DNA of 64,000 nucleotides from Vibrio tetraodonis (lineage in GTDB: Bacteria > Pseudomonadota > Gammaproteobacteria > Enterobacterales > Vibrionaceae): assembly GCF_003350295.1 (NCBI RefSeq), contig NZ_QLYY01000017.1, forward strand, positions 62,001-126,000. Direction: 5' to 3'. The position numbers were made by a program, and so were the translations under genes. Positions 1 to 8,880 of this stretch are shown piece after piece. The notes beneath the pieces were generated by a model. The model was given only the letters and a program-made list of their open reading frames with translations. It ran no database searches and was not told the DNA's origin. Each line of letters opens with the position of its first letter. The stretch's first letter is position 1.

Positions 1-2
1 GC

Positions 3-125
3 CATTTGGTAAAAAGAGTGTTAGTTCTACCCGCGAGTGAAAAAGGTGCAGCTTTTTTAGGGTCTTATCTAGTCATCATTTTAGGGTTAGGTGAAAGGAC
101 TCATCTATGGAGAAAAATATGCTGA
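3..125 (+). CDS. possible 3' tail of an upstream gene
   Basis: An open frame enters from the left edge and stops at 123-125, overlapping the start of cofG. Its 40 codons are rich in Leu, Val and Ile, so it could be the end of a membrane protein. A second frame is also open to a stop at 38-40, so I cannot tell which, if either, is the real upstream gene. No family is recognisable. Confidence 0.25.
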   Translation, partial: HLVKRVLVLPASEKGAAFLGSYLVIILGLGERTHLWRKIC

Positions 126-1252
126 GCAAGGGTAAAGCGCTACAGTTAGGTAATGCCACGACTGAGCAGCTAGTTGGCCTCTGTCAACAAGCGAGCGATC
201 TGCGTGACAGGCACTGGGGGAAAAAGGTGTCCTACTCACGTAAGGTGTTTATTCCATTAACTAATATGTGCCGTGATACTTGCCGTTATTGCACTTTTGT
301 CAAAACCCCCGAATCGGGCCAAGCTGAGTTGATGACGCCCGAGCAGGTTCTGACGACGGCGCTTCAAGGCCAGAGAATGGGCTGCAAGGAAGCGTTATTC
401 AGTTTAGGTGAGCAGCCTGAAAAGCGGCATAAATTGGCTAGACATCTTCTCGCTGAACAAGGGCATAAGACGACGGTTGGTTATCTTAAAGCAATGTCTG
501 AACTTGTGCTGCAAAAAAGTTTGCTTGTCCCTCACATCAATGCTGGAGCACTTTCTTATCAGGAGTTAGAAACACTCAAACCTGTCGCTGGCTCCATGGG
601 CATGATGTTAGAGAGTTTAAGCCCAGCCTTAACTAAAAAAGGCGGGGCTCACTATGGCTGCCCAGATAAAACGCCTCAACGTCGTATTGATACCTTAGAG
701 GCGGCTGGTGAACTTGCTATCCCTTTTACCACGGGTTTGCTGATTGGGATTGGCGAATCATGGCAAGACAGAATCGAAAGCTTGTGTGAAATTGAGCGTT
801 TGCATTCCAAACATGGTCATATCCAAGAGGTTATTATTCAGAATTTTCGTGCCAAAGCCGGAACGGCAATGGCGGATGCTCCTGAGCCTCCCAAAGTCGA
901 TATGCTGCGCACTTTGGCTGCAGCTCGTTTGATCCTATCTCCCTCAATCAGCTTGCAGGCACCGCCTAACCTAGAGCAGGACTATCAAGATTATTTGCGC
1001 GCAGGTATTAATGACTGGGGCGGAATTTCGCCACTGACCAAAGATTTTATCAATCCAGAACGAGCCTGGCCGCAGATAGAGCGTTTGGCACAGCACTGCC
1101 AATCGACAGGCTATGAATTAATAGAGCGCTTAACCGTTTACCCAGGGCATCAGTCACCTATCGAAACACTGACGGATAGTTTGGTCCACTCAAGAATCCG
1201 CTCACAGGCGTCAGTTGATGGCTTTGCCATGATACAAAGCCATACCCATTAA
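107..1252 (+). CDS. cofG: FO synthase subunit 1, CofG (7,8-didemethyl-8-hydroxy-5-deazariboflavin synthase)
   Basis: Radical SAM enzyme that, with CofH, makes the deazaflavin FO, the chromophore of coenzyme F420, from tyrosine and a ribityl-diaminouracil. The protein has 381 residues. The radical SAM cluster motif CxxxCxxC is at C55, C59 and C62. The split into two genes (cofG then cofH) is the archaeal/cyanobacterial arrangement; actinobacteria carry a fused FbiC. The start at 107 follows an AAAGGA ribosome binding site; an alternative ATG lies at 119. It is the first of seven closely spaced genes on the same strand, so it probably leads the operon, although the promoter may lie outside the window. 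Confidence 0.93.
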   Translation: MEKNMLSKGKALQLGNATTEQLVGLCQQASDLRDRHWGKKVSYSRKVFIPLTNMCRDTCRYCTFVKTPESGQAELMTPEQVLTTALQGQRMGCKEALFSLGEQPEKRHKLARHLLAEQGHKTTVGYLKAMSELVLQKSLLVPHINAGALSYQELETLKPVAGSMGMMLESLSPALTKKGGAHYGCPDKTPQRRIDTLEAAGELAIPFTTGLLIGIGESWQDRIESLCEIERLHSKHGHIQEVIIQNFRAKAGTAMADAPEPPKVDMLRTLAAARLILSPSISLQAPPNLEQDYQDYLRAGINDWGGISPLTKDFINPERAWPQIERLAQHCQSTGYELIERLTVYPGHQSPIETLTDSLVHSRIRSQASVDGFAMIQSHTH

Positions 1253-1272
1253 GTTGTAAAGCCAAGGAGAAG

Positions 1273-2511
1273 ATGATGTTGTCACGGAGCGATCAGCCTA
1301 CAGCTACTCATACACCATTTAGCCGGTTGAATCCCGAGATTAGAGATACTCTCAGACGGGCATTGGATGGCAAGGAAATATCAGCAAAACAAGCAATAAG
1401 CCTCTTCAATGCACATGGGCGTGATCAACAGGCATTGCTTGATGTGGCCGATCAGGTTCGTCAAAATTTGTGTGGTGATAGAGGCAGTTTTGTTATCACC
1501 CGAAATATCAATTTTACCAATGTGTGTTACATGGGATGCAAGTTTTGCAACTTTGCTAAGCCAATAAAACACAAAGAAGCGGAGCTTCTTTCTTTAGATG
1601 AGATAGCAGAACGCGCGCAGCAAGCTTGGGATCGCGGTGCGACTGAGGTATGTATTCAAGGTGGGTTGCATCCGCAGATAGGTGCTGATTTTTATCGCAA
1701 TATTGTTTTGGCCATCAAAGCACGCTTGCCAAAGATGCATATCCATGCCTTTTCCCCGTTTGAAATTTGGTATGGCGCCCGTCGTGCCAAAATGGGCTAC
1801 AAAGAGTTTTTGCATGATCTCAAACTATGTGGTTTAGATACCATGCCAGGTACAGCGGCTGAGATTTTGGATGTCGAGATTCGCCAGCAATTAACTAAAG
1901 ACAAGCTCAGTACTCAAGACTGGGTCGCCATTATTAAAGCGGCGCATGAAGTAGGTATTAAGACCACATCAACCATAATGTATGGCCATATCGACCAGCC
2001 TTACCATTGGGCAAATCACCTTGAATTACTGCGCAATACCCAAAAAGAAACGGGTGGTTTTACCGAGTTTGTTCCCCTTGGATTTGTGCACTACAAAACC
2101 AAGCTCTACAACGAGAATCCAGGAAAAGTAAGGCCAGGCCCGACACGCAATGAGCACTTTAAAATGCATGCAGTAGCAAGGCTTATGCTGCAAGGTCATA
2201 TCAACAATATTCAGGCTTCTTGGGTCAAGATGGGCTCTGATGTCGCAATACAAATGTTGCGCTCTGGAGCCAATGATCTTGGTGGCACCCTGATGAATGA
2301 GAGTATATCTCGAGCAGCAGGCGGCGAACATGGCCAAGAGATTCAACCACAAGATATGGTGAGCTTTATCCATCAAGCGGGGTTAGATGCTTTTCAGCGC
2401 TCTACCTCCTATCAGGTGTTAGAGGAATACCCGTTACAAGCGCAGTGCAAGAAAAAAAGTCAGCTGGTTTTGCCCTCTCAAGAGATTGCGCGTTTTGAGG
2501 CCGTATTATGA
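1273..2511 (+). CDS. cofH: FO synthase subunit 2, CofH
   Basis: Second radical SAM half of FO synthase; in the known pathway it acts on tyrosine to give the aminated intermediate that CofG cyclises. It has 412 residues with a CxxxCxxC motif at C85, C89 and C92, followed by Phe as in MqnC/CofH-type enzymes. An AAGGAG ribosome binding site precedes tandem ATGs at 1273 and 1276. The stop codon overlaps the start of cofD (ATGA), which points to translational coupling. The related menaquinone enzymes MqnC/MqnE are the main alternative, but the neighbouring cofD, cofC and cofE settle the assignment. Confidence 0.93.
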   Translation: MMLSRSDQPTATHTPFSRLNPEIRDTLRRALDGKEISAKQAISLFNAHGRDQQALLDVADQVRQNLCGDRGSFVITRNINFTNVCYMGCKFCNFAKPIKHKEAELLSLDEIAERAQQAWDRGATEVCIQGGLHPQIGADFYRNIVLAIKARLPKMHIHAFSPFEIWYGARRAKMGYKEFLHDLKLCGLDTMPGTAAEILDVEIRQQLTKDKLSTQDWVAIIKAAHEVGIKTTSTIMYGHIDQPYHWANHLELLRNTQKETGGFTEFVPLGFVHYKTKLYNENPGKVRPGPTRNEHFKMHAVARLMLQGHINNIQASWVKMGSDVAIQMLRSGANDLGGTLMNESISRAAGGEHGQEIQPQDMVSFIHQAGLDAFQRSTSYQVLEEYPLQAQCKKKSQLVLPSQEIARFEAVL

Positions 2512-3473
2512 CAAGTCTTAATATCACGCTACTTGCGGGCGGTGTTGGCGGAGCGAAAGCGGCGGAAGGTTTAGCTAAAAGTACTTATGCCGATGGTCTT
2601 AAGATTATTGGCAATATTGGCGATGACCAAGCTTTTCATGGTTTGTGGGTCTCACCGGATATCGACACCCTTATCTACACTTTGGCTGAGCGGATAGATC
2701 GCAATCAAGGTTGGGGACTCGCGGGCGATCAGCAAAATGTCTTAAATGGTCTCAAACGACTCGGGGTCGATACATGGATGCAATTAGGAGACATGGACTT
2801 TGCGACACATATCTTTCGTACAGAGCAGCGCCATCAAGGTATTCGCGCACAAAAAATCACCGAGCAAATTGCCGCTGCAAATGGCGTAAATGTGCCGATA
2901 TTGCTGCCCACTGATGATGTAATACAAACCAAGCTTAAATCAAATGGTCAATGGCTGAGCTTTCAGGACTATTTTGTTCGTCTTCGATGCCAAGCAAATG
3001 TTGAAGAAATTCGTTATCTCGATTGCGAGAAGGCGTCGGCAACACCTGAATCTCTTGAGGCGCTATGCGGTGCCGATTTGGTATTGATTGCCCCGAGTAA
3101 TCCGCTTCTTAGCATTGGCACTATCTTGTCAGTTGGGGGTATTCGTCGTCAATTACAAGCGCTTTCAAAGCCTATTGTGGCCATCTCTCCGCTTATTGGC
3201 AATCAAGCGATTAAAGGGCCAGCAGTCGAGCTAATGCAATCACTTGGTTACCGCCCAAATGTTGTTGGAGTAGCGACTTATTATCGCGAGCTGGTCGATG
3301 TATTAGTTATTGATCCAACCGATGCACATCACGCGCCGGAAATTGAAGCCATGGGGATTCAGGTTATTGTTCAGAACATCTGGATGCGTGATAAAGCCGA
3401 AAAGGTCAGTGTGATGACCTGTGTTGTTGAACAAGCGCTTAAGCGACAATTGGAAAGGGCATGCTTATGTTAG
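2508..3473 (+). CDS. cofD: 2-phospho-L-lactate (or PEP-type) transferase CofD
   Basis: Transfers the phospholactyl (or phosphoenolpyruvyl) group from its GDP-activated form to FO, giving F420-0 or dehydro-F420-0. It has 321 residues. The N-terminal loop LAGGVGGAKAAEGL (residues 9-22) is the family's glycine-rich nucleotide site. The start ATG overlaps the cofH stop. Which three-carbon acid the enzyme uses cannot be read from the sequence: archaea use 2-phospholactate, mycobacteria use PEP, and a Paraburkholderia enzyme uses 3-phosphoglycerate. Confidence 0.93.
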   Translation: MTSLNITLLAGGVGGAKAAEGLAKSTYADGLKIIGNIGDDQAFHGLWVSPDIDTLIYTLAERIDRNQGWGLAGDQQNVLNGLKRLGVDTWMQLGDMDFATHIFRTEQRHQGIRAQKITEQIAAANGVNVPILLPTDDVIQTKLKSNGQWLSFQDYFVRLRCQANVEEIRYLDCEKASATPESLEALCGADLVLIAPSNPLLSIGTILSVGGIRRQLQALSKPIVAISPLIGNQAIKGPAVELMQSLGYRPNVVGVATYYRELVDVLVIDPTDAHHAPEIEAMGIQVIVQNIWMRDKAEKVSVMTCVVEQALKRQLERACLC

Positions 3474-4090
3474 ATAAGCTCAATATTGTGATTCCAATGA
3501 AGGCTTCGAGCCGAGCTAAGCAGCGACTTATGGGCGTACTTAATATCTCCCAGCGCGAGGCTCTTGCCTTGGACCTTTATCGTCAGACATTACGATTTTT
3601 TGCCCAGCACTACCCACAGGTCAACTGCCTTGTGGTGACAAATTCCCTTAAAATTGCCGATATTGCATCAAGTTTTGGTGCTTCTCCCTTAATCGAAAGG
3701 CAAGCAAAAGGCTTAAATGCAGCCGTTGAACTAGCAACTCATTGGAGCCTTAAATTGGGGTATCAATTTCAAATGGTTATCCCTGCTGATATCGCCAAGC
3801 TCGATTGCTGTGAGATAGATACCTTGTTTCAAGCTGTGCAAGCGGGTAATCAGGTAGTAATAGCGAGAGCTAAGGACTTAGGGACCAATGCGCTTATCAC
3901 CACACCACCCAATGCGATTAAGTTTCAATATGGTTGTCAGTCGGCGCTTGCTCATGTTCAACAAGCGCACATCAATGGGCTCAAGGTTGAGGTATTAGAC
4001 CTGCCTGACTTGAGTCAAGATATCGATTTACCTAAGGATTTGATCAAAGCCTTTCCTGATTATCCAAATAAGGAATATTGCTATGAATAA
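3461..4090 (+). CDS. cofC: 2-phospho-L-lactate guanylyltransferase CofC (FbiD-like)
   Basis: Nucleotidyltransferase of 209 residues that activates the three-carbon acid with GTP for CofD. The N-terminal IVIPMKASSRAKQRL segment (residues 9-23) matches the family's nucleotide-binding start, and a VIPADI motif follows at the metal-binding position. The gene overlaps the end of cofD and its own end overlaps the start of cofE. A second in-frame ATG at 3467 is an alternative start. The substrate (phospholactate, PEP or 3-phosphoglycerate) is unknown. Confidence 0.9.
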   Translation: MLMLDKLNIVIPMKASSRAKQRLMGVLNISQREALALDLYRQTLRFFAQHYPQVNCLVVTNSLKIADIASSFGASPLIERQAKGLNAAVELATHWSLKLGYQFQMVIPADIAKLDCCEIDTLFQAVQAGNQVVIARAKDLGTNALITTPPNAIKFQYGCQSALAHVQQAHINGLKVEVLDLPDLSQDIDLPKDLIKAFPDYPNKEYCYE

Positions 4091-4895
4091 CTGCGCAATG
4101 ACAAAATCTAGGGTTGTGCCAGAGGTCAATTCTATACAGATGTTTCGTGTGTCAGGGCTACCAGATTTTAAGCCTGATATGGATTTGGCTCAGCATGTGA
4201 TTCAGGTTTTAACTGCAGAGGGTCAATCACTGCAGCATGGCGATATCTTAGTCGTGGCGCATAAAGTGGTGTCGAAAACTGAAGGCGCTGTGGTGGATAT
4301 CGAGACGGTATCTGCGAGCGTTCAAGCCATCGAACTTGCTCAGCAAGTCAACAAAGACCCGCGCAAAGTCCAAGTCATACTCGACCAATCAACTCGCATT
4401 GTGCGCAGTATTAAACGTGCAGAGCAAAATGAGGGCATTTTAATCGCCGAGCACAAACTTGGCTTTATTTGTGCCAATGCAGCGGTTGATGAGTCCAATG
4501 CGGATTTCGAAGGTCAGTTGATCACGCTACCAGAAAATCCTGACCGTAGCGCCATGCAATTATGTGAGCGCTTGGAAGCGCATTTTGACTGTCAATTAGG
4601 TGTGGTTGTAAGCGATACCTTTGGTAGACCTTGGCGACTTGGTCAAACCAATGTGGCGATTGGATTAGCGCGTGTGCCTGCCATCCAAGAAATGTATGGT
4701 GATGATGATGCATGGGGACGTGAGCTTAAAGTGACTGCCCCCGCTTTTGCCGATGAACTAGCAGGCGCATCTGGGCTTTTAATGGGCAAAAGTGATAAAT
4801 GCCCAGTGATTATTTTTCGTGGATTGAACTGGCAAGCATGCAACAGCTCAGCCAAGCAAATCCTAAGACCGATCAAGGAGGATTTATTCCGATGA
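4083..4895 (+). CDS. cofE: coenzyme F420-0:L-glutamate ligase CofE
   Basis: GTP-dependent ligase of 270 residues that adds glutamate residues to F420-0. It corresponds to the single-domain archaeal CofE rather than the mycobacterial FbiB fusion, which has an extra FMN-dependent reductase domain. Family landmarks include the [12 protein letters not shown] stretch and the [15 protein letters not shown] stretch. It overlaps cofC by 8 bases and its stop codon overlaps the start of the following oxidoreductase gene. Without an FbiB reductase domain, a PEP-based route would need another enzyme to reduce dehydro-F420-0, unless the pathway uses phospholactate or 3-phosphoglycerate. Confidence 0.92.
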   Translation: MNNCAMTKSRVVPEVNSIQMFRVSGLPDFKPDMDLAQHVIQVLTAEGQSLQHGDILVVAHKVVSKTEGAVVDIETVSASVQAIELAQQVNKDPRKVQVILDQSTRIVRSIKRAEQNEGILIAEHKLGFICANAAVDESNADFEGQLITLPENPDRSAMQLCERLEAHFDCQLGVVVSDTFGRPWRLGQTNVAIGLARVPAIQEMYGDDDAWGRELKVTAPAFADELAGASGLLMGKSDKCPVIIFRGLNWQACNSSAKQILRPIKEDLFR

Positions 4896-5572
4896 ATGAA
4901 AATAACAAGATAGCAATTTTGGGTGGTACAGGCCCGCAAGGAAAAGGATTGGCTAAGCGTTTTGCTATGGCTGGTGTGCCTGTTGTTATTGGTTCGCGTG
5001 ACAGCGCTCGCGCCGCTGAGGTTGCTGCTGAATTGAACGCAGCATTACCGCAAGGAAGTGCAAATATAGAGGGAATGGAAAATTTAGAAGCGACAAAAAT
5101 GGCTAACGAGATGGTTATTTTGTCTGTGCCTTATTCAGCACATGATGCGACGCTGGCTGATATAAAACCGTTACTGAGCGGCAAAATATTAGTCGATATT
5201 GTTGTGCCACTTGCGCCTAAAAATCCAAAAGCTGTGGTAATGCCACCAGAAGGCTCAGCAACAGAAGCTGCTCAGGCACTATTAGGCGATGAGATTTCAG
5301 TAGTCGGTGCTTTGCACAATGTATCCGCGGTGACGCTAAATAATACCGATAAGCCGATCAACTGTGACGTTCTCGTCTGTGGCAATCAGCTTGAAGCCAA
5401 AAAATCAGTTATGGCGCTTATCGAAAAGTTAGGGGTTAAAGCCTACAACGCAGGCCTTGCGGAAAGTGCTCGCTGTATCGAGGCGCTAACTCCAATCTTA
5501 ATCAGGCTCAATATCTCAAAAGAGGTGCCTTTTACCCATGCTGGCGTAACCATTGCGCCGCCTGTTCACTAA
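4892..5572 (+). CDS. npdG: F420H2:NADP oxidoreductase (Fno/NpdG)
   Basis: Exchanges hydride between NADPH and F420, supplying reduced cofactor to F420-dependent enzymes. The chosen 226-residue protein starts at 4892, where ATGA overlaps the cofE stop and an AAGGAGG ribosome binding site lies 11 bases upstream; a longer open frame from 4799 lies inside cofE and is rejected. The N-terminal [15 protein letters not shown] segment is the NADP-binding GxGxxG-type loop, followed by a VIGSRD motif that fits NADP preference. Length and context match the NpdG family. Confidence 0.9.
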   Translation: MNENNKIAILGGTGPQGKGLAKRFAMAGVPVVIGSRDSARAAEVAAELNAALPQGSANIEGMENLEATKMANEMVILSVPYSAHDATLADIKPLLSGKILVDIVVPLAPKNPKAVVMPPEGSATEAAQALLGDEISVVGALHNVSAVTLNNTDKPINCDVLVCGNQLEAKKSVMALIEKLGVKAYNAGLAESARCIEALTPILIRLNISKEVPFTHAGVTIAPPVH

Positions 5573-5596
5573 CCTTATTACGAAAGGAAATAAGAG

Positions 5597-6604
5597 ATGG
5601 AATTTGGAATTACCTTCAAAGGCTTTGTAAGCCCAAATCGCGCACGAAACTTAGTACGTCAGGCGGAAGAAGCGGGTTTTAGCTACTGCTGGTTCTATGA
5701 TTCACACATACTATGGCGTGAGTCTTTTGTGGCTATGGCTATGTGTATGGAGCACACTAAAACCATGCGCTTTGGCCCATGTGTGACGAACCCTAATATT
5801 CGAGATTGGTCGCTTGCGGCAAGTTTATACGGAAGCTTGGCATTGCAAAGTGAAGGGCGTTTTGATCTTGGTGTTGGACGGGGCGACTCATCGATGCGCG
5901 TTATGGGCAAAAAACCCGCCCCTCTGGCTCGCTTGGCTGAGTTCACTCACAAAGTGAAAGCCATGGTGAAAGGTGAAGAGCCAGTGAATTACGATGACTG
6001 CGCGTCAGAGGTGAAATTCCCATGGGCGGTTGGTTACGATCTTCCTGTGTGGATAGCGGCTTACGGACCCAAAGCCCTTGCGACAGCAGGCGAGCATGGT
6101 GATGGTTTGATTCTTCAGCTTGCTGAGCCAAGTTTGGTGAAATGGTTTACTGACCAAACATTAGAAGCAGGAAAAAATGCTGGCAAGGATATGAGTAATT
6201 TTAAAGTGCAGGCAGCGGCTCCGGCTTACTTTGGTGACAAGCAAGAGTGTTTAGATAAAACTCGCTGGTTCCCAGCTATGGTAGGTAATCATGTCGCTGA
6301 TATTGTTGAAAAATATGGCAGTGACTCAGGCTTAGTTCCCAAGAGCCTGACAGATTATATCGAAAAGCGCAAAGGTTATGATTACTCTAAGCATGGCCAA
6401 AGCGATAACCCTTATCTAGAGTTTATCTCTGATGATATCATCGAAAGCTTTTCTGTTCTGGGCAGTCCAGATGATCACATCGCTAAAATCAAGCAGCTTG
6501 AAGAAGTCGGTGTCACTCAGTTTAATATCTACTTAGATAACGGTGACGAAGAGAACATCATTGCCCAATATGGCCAACATATTATTCCAGAATTTAGTCA
6601 GTGA
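5597..6604 (+). CDS. F420-dependent luciferase-like oxidoreductase (CPS_4043-type)
   Basis: Luciferase-like (LLM) TIM-barrel oxidoreductase of 335 residues. The LDLGVGRGDSS-type loop (here FDLGVGRGDSS, about residue 92) and the FGPCVTNP segment are typical of F420-binding members. From memory it resembles the family named after Colwellia psychrerythraea CPS_4043, which also occurs beside F420 genes. It follows npdG by 24 bases with a GAAAGGAAA ribosome binding site and closes the operon. The substrate is unknown; it is the only gene here likely to use the cofactor catalytically. Confidence 0.85.
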   Translation: MEFGITFKGFVSPNRARNLVRQAEEAGFSYCWFYDSHILWRESFVAMAMCMEHTKTMRFGPCVTNPNIRDWSLAASLYGSLALQSEGRFDLGVGRGDSSMRVMGKKPAPLARLAEFTHKVKAMVKGEEPVNYDDCASEVKFPWAVGYDLPVWIAAYGPKALATAGEHGDGLILQLAEPSLVKWFTDQTLEAGKNAGKDMSNFKVQAAAPAYFGDKQECLDKTRWFPAMVGNHVADIVEKYGSDSGLVPKSLTDYIEKRKGYDYSKHGQSDNPYLEFISDDIIESFSVLGSPDDHIAKIKQLEEVGVTQFNIYLDNGDEENIIAQYGQHIIPEFSQ

Positions 6605-6638
6605 TTACTGGACTTTTAGGCCTTTATTTATGATACAA

Positions 6639-6665
6639 AACAGCCAGTGATAGTGACTGGCTGTT
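6639..6665. terminator. bidirectional terminator between F420 operon and bcp
   Basis: A perfect 10-bp stem (AACAGCCAGT / ACTGGCTGTT) with a 7-base loop lies between two convergent genes. T-rich sequence follows on the right and A-rich sequence precedes on the left, so it can serve both transcripts. Confidence 0.75.
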
Positions 6666-6679
6666 CTATTAGGTGGGTA

Positions 6680-7147
6680 TTACTTGCTGTTTAGGTAATC
6701 CAATACCACCTCATGGTGATCTTTGGTTTTAAACTTGTTAAATACATGCTCAATCATACCTTCTTCGTTAATGAGGAAGCTGATGCGATGTAGTCCATCA
6801 AATGTTTTACCCATGAATTTCTTCTCACCCCACACACCGAACTGTTCAGCGACTGCGTGATCTTCATCAGAGAGCAAAGTGAAGTTGAGATTATCACGTT
6901 CAATAAATTTACCCAGACGTTTAACGGGATCGATACTCACACCCAATACAACGATATTGTGCTTATCTAATTCTGCTTTTACATCGCGCAGGCCTTGTGC
7001 TTGAACTGTACATCCCGGCGTCATGGCTTTGGGGTAGAAATAAAACAGTACTTTTTTACCCGTGAAATCACCGAGTGAAACCGTATTATCATTCTGATCT
7101 TGAAGCGAAAAAGCTGGGGACTTAGCGCCCGCGGTTAGCGTGTTCAT
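6680..7147 (-). CDS. bcp: thioredoxin-dependent thiol peroxidase Bcp (peroxiredoxin Q)
   Basis: Peroxiredoxin of 155 residues that reduces hydroperoxides. The peroxidatic cysteine is in the TPGCTV motif (C46). The resolving cysteine five residues later, seen in E. coli Bcp, is replaced by Gln51, so this is probably a 1-Cys type enzyme or uses another thiol. It lies 12 bases downstream of gcvR on the same strand, as commonly seen in gammaproteobacteria. Confidence 0.93.
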   Translation of the reverse strand: MNTLTAGAKSPAFSLQDQNDNTVSLGDFTGKKVLFYFYPKAMTPGCTVQAQGLRDVKAELDKHNIVVLGVSIDPVKRLGKFIERDNLNFTLLSDEDHAVAEQFGVWGEKKFMGKTFDGLHRISFLINEEGMIEHVFNKFKTKDHHEVVLDYLNSK

Positions 7148-7159
7148 TGGTTGTCCTTT

Positions 7160-7702
7160 TTATTGACTGTTTTTGATAAAATGGAGTGAGCCTTGTACTT
7201 TAAGGTTGGTACATAAAGCGTCAAATTCTTCGTTAAGTTGCATCAGATTAAAGTGGGCATCAACCTTAGCGGTAATAGCAATGTGAAATTGCTTTTTTGC
7301 CGACAGAGTTTTGTCTTTGTGGATTGTTTGTGCACTCAAGGATGAAAGACCTATACTCTTATCTGCAAAAAATTGAGTAAACTTCTCGGTGATACCTGCT
7401 TTGTCTTCTGACTCTATGAATACCTCAACGTGATAGGAATCATCAGTTTGCTCATGCTCAGATGTACGTTTCATCATGGTAATTAGATCAAGTTCTTGAG
7501 CTAGCAACGGCAGTCTTGTTTCGACACGAGTAATATTGGCATTGGTACCTGAAAGTAACATGATCAGGGTGAACTCATTGCCAAAAAGAGCAATTCGGCT
7601 ATCAATAATGTTACAGCCAGATTTTGTCACCAGTTGTACAATATGGTTACAGACACCTGGTCGGTCTGCTCCTACCGCTGTTATCACCAAATGTTGAGTC
7701 AT
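7160..7702 (-). CDS. gcvR: glycine cleavage system transcriptional repressor GcvR
   Basis: ACT-domain protein of 180 residues with two ACT modules (about residues 1-85 and 90-175). In E. coli GcvR binds glycine and antagonises GcvA to control the gcvTHP operon; it has no DNA-binding domain itself. The ITAVGADRPGVCN start is the first ACT module. It is divergent from dapA and followed by bcp. Confidence 0.9.
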   Translation of the reverse strand: MTQHLVITAVGADRPGVCNHIVQLVTKSGCNIIDSRIALFGNEFTLIMLLSGTNANITRVETRLPLLAQELDLITMMKRTSEHEQTDDSYHVEVFIESEDKAGITEKFTQFFADKSIGLSSLSAQTIHKDKTLSAKKQFHIAITAKVDAHFNLMQLNEEFDALCTNLKVQGSLHFIKNSQ

Positions 7703-7948
7703 AGTATCACTATCGAATCATAGTTATGGGTGTTAACCAAACAGCTTAGCATAGTTAGTCTGGGGTCAATAGACCTCGAAAGTACGATTTATGACCTTGT
7801 CATGACACCTATTGCGGGCTTAATTTGGCAAAGTTCTAACATCTGGTAAATATTCATTCAAATAGGTGATTTAAGCGGCTTTAATCGCTTGTGTTTGTTA
7901 ATCGCCTTACAGTAACATGCAATTAGTATCTATATTAGGGAGAAAGAC

Positions 7949-8827
7949 ATGTTTTCGGGAAGCATTGTAGCGCTAATTACCCCCTTTACCCATGATGGCG
8001 AAGTTGACTACGTTAGCCTGAAAAAATTGGTCGATTTTCACGTTCAAGCAGGCTCAACTGGCATAGTTGCTGTCGGTACAACGGGAGAATCGGCAACGTT
8101 AACCGTTGAAGAGCATGTCAAAGTTGTGACGAAGGCAGTCGAGTTCGCTGATGGGCGCGTTCCAGTTATTGCCGGAACAGGTGCGAATGCGACGCATGAG
8201 TCAGTTACTTTCAGCAGACTACTTAACAATTCTGGTATTTCAGGCTGCTTAAGCGTCACACCATATTACAACAAGCCGACTCAAGAAGGTTTGTATCAGC
8301 ACTATAAAGCCATCGCTGAAGAAAGTGATGTTCCGCAAATTCTCTATAACGTACCTGGTCGAACTGCGGTTGACTTGCTGCCTGAAACGGTTGCCCGTCT
8401 TTCAGAGATTGAAAATATTGTCGCACTTAAAGATGCAACGGGTGATTTAAGTCGAATTGAAATTCATCGTGAACTTTGTGGCAAAGATTTTATCTTACTA
8501 AGTGGTGATGATTCGACAGGCCTAGAGTTTGTTAAACAAGGTGGGCAGGGTGTTATCTCTGTAACTAATAATATTGCTGCAGCTGATATGGCAACCATGA
8601 TGAAACTTGCCCTTGCAGGCAATTTCGATGAAGCTGAAGCGATCAATCAGCGCCTAATGACACTGCATAAAAATTTGTTTATTGAGTCGAGCCCGATCCC
8701 TGTCAAATGGGCAGCGCATAAAATGGGTTTGATAGAGTGCGGTGACTTACGATTACCGTTAACCGAGTTATCGGAGTCTGCTCGTCCAATTGTGACACAA
8801 GCAATGGCAGACGCCCGTATCGACTAA
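7949..8827 (+). CDS. dapA: 4-hydroxy-tetrahydrodipicolinate synthase DapA
   Basis: Condenses pyruvate with aspartate semialdehyde in lysine and diaminopimelate synthesis. It has 292 residues, the family's usual length. The active-site set is present at the E. coli positions: T44 and T45 in GTTGES, Y107, Y133 and the Schiff-base lysine K161 in ALKDATG. The start follows a GGGAGAAAG ribosome binding site. The 246 bases upstream hold the divergent promoters for gcvR and dapA. bamC follows after 53 bases, as in other gammaproteobacteria. Confidence 0.97.
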   Translation: MFSGSIVALITPFTHDGEVDYVSLKKLVDFHVQAGSTGIVAVGTTGESATLTVEEHVKVVTKAVEFADGRVPVIAGTGANATHESVTFSRLLNNSGISGCLSVTPYYNKPTQEGLYQHYKAIAEESDVPQILYNVPGRTAVDLLPETVARLSEIENIVALKDATGDLSRIEIHRELCGKDFILLSGDDSTGLEFVKQGGQGVISVTNNIAAADMATMMKLALAGNFDEAEAINQRLMTLHKNLFIESSPIPVKWAAHKMGLIECGDLRLPLTELSESARPIVTQAMADARID

Positions 8828-8880
8828 ATTTACTATGAATTGCCGAAGGTGACTTCGGCATTTACTTATCAGGAGTTTCA

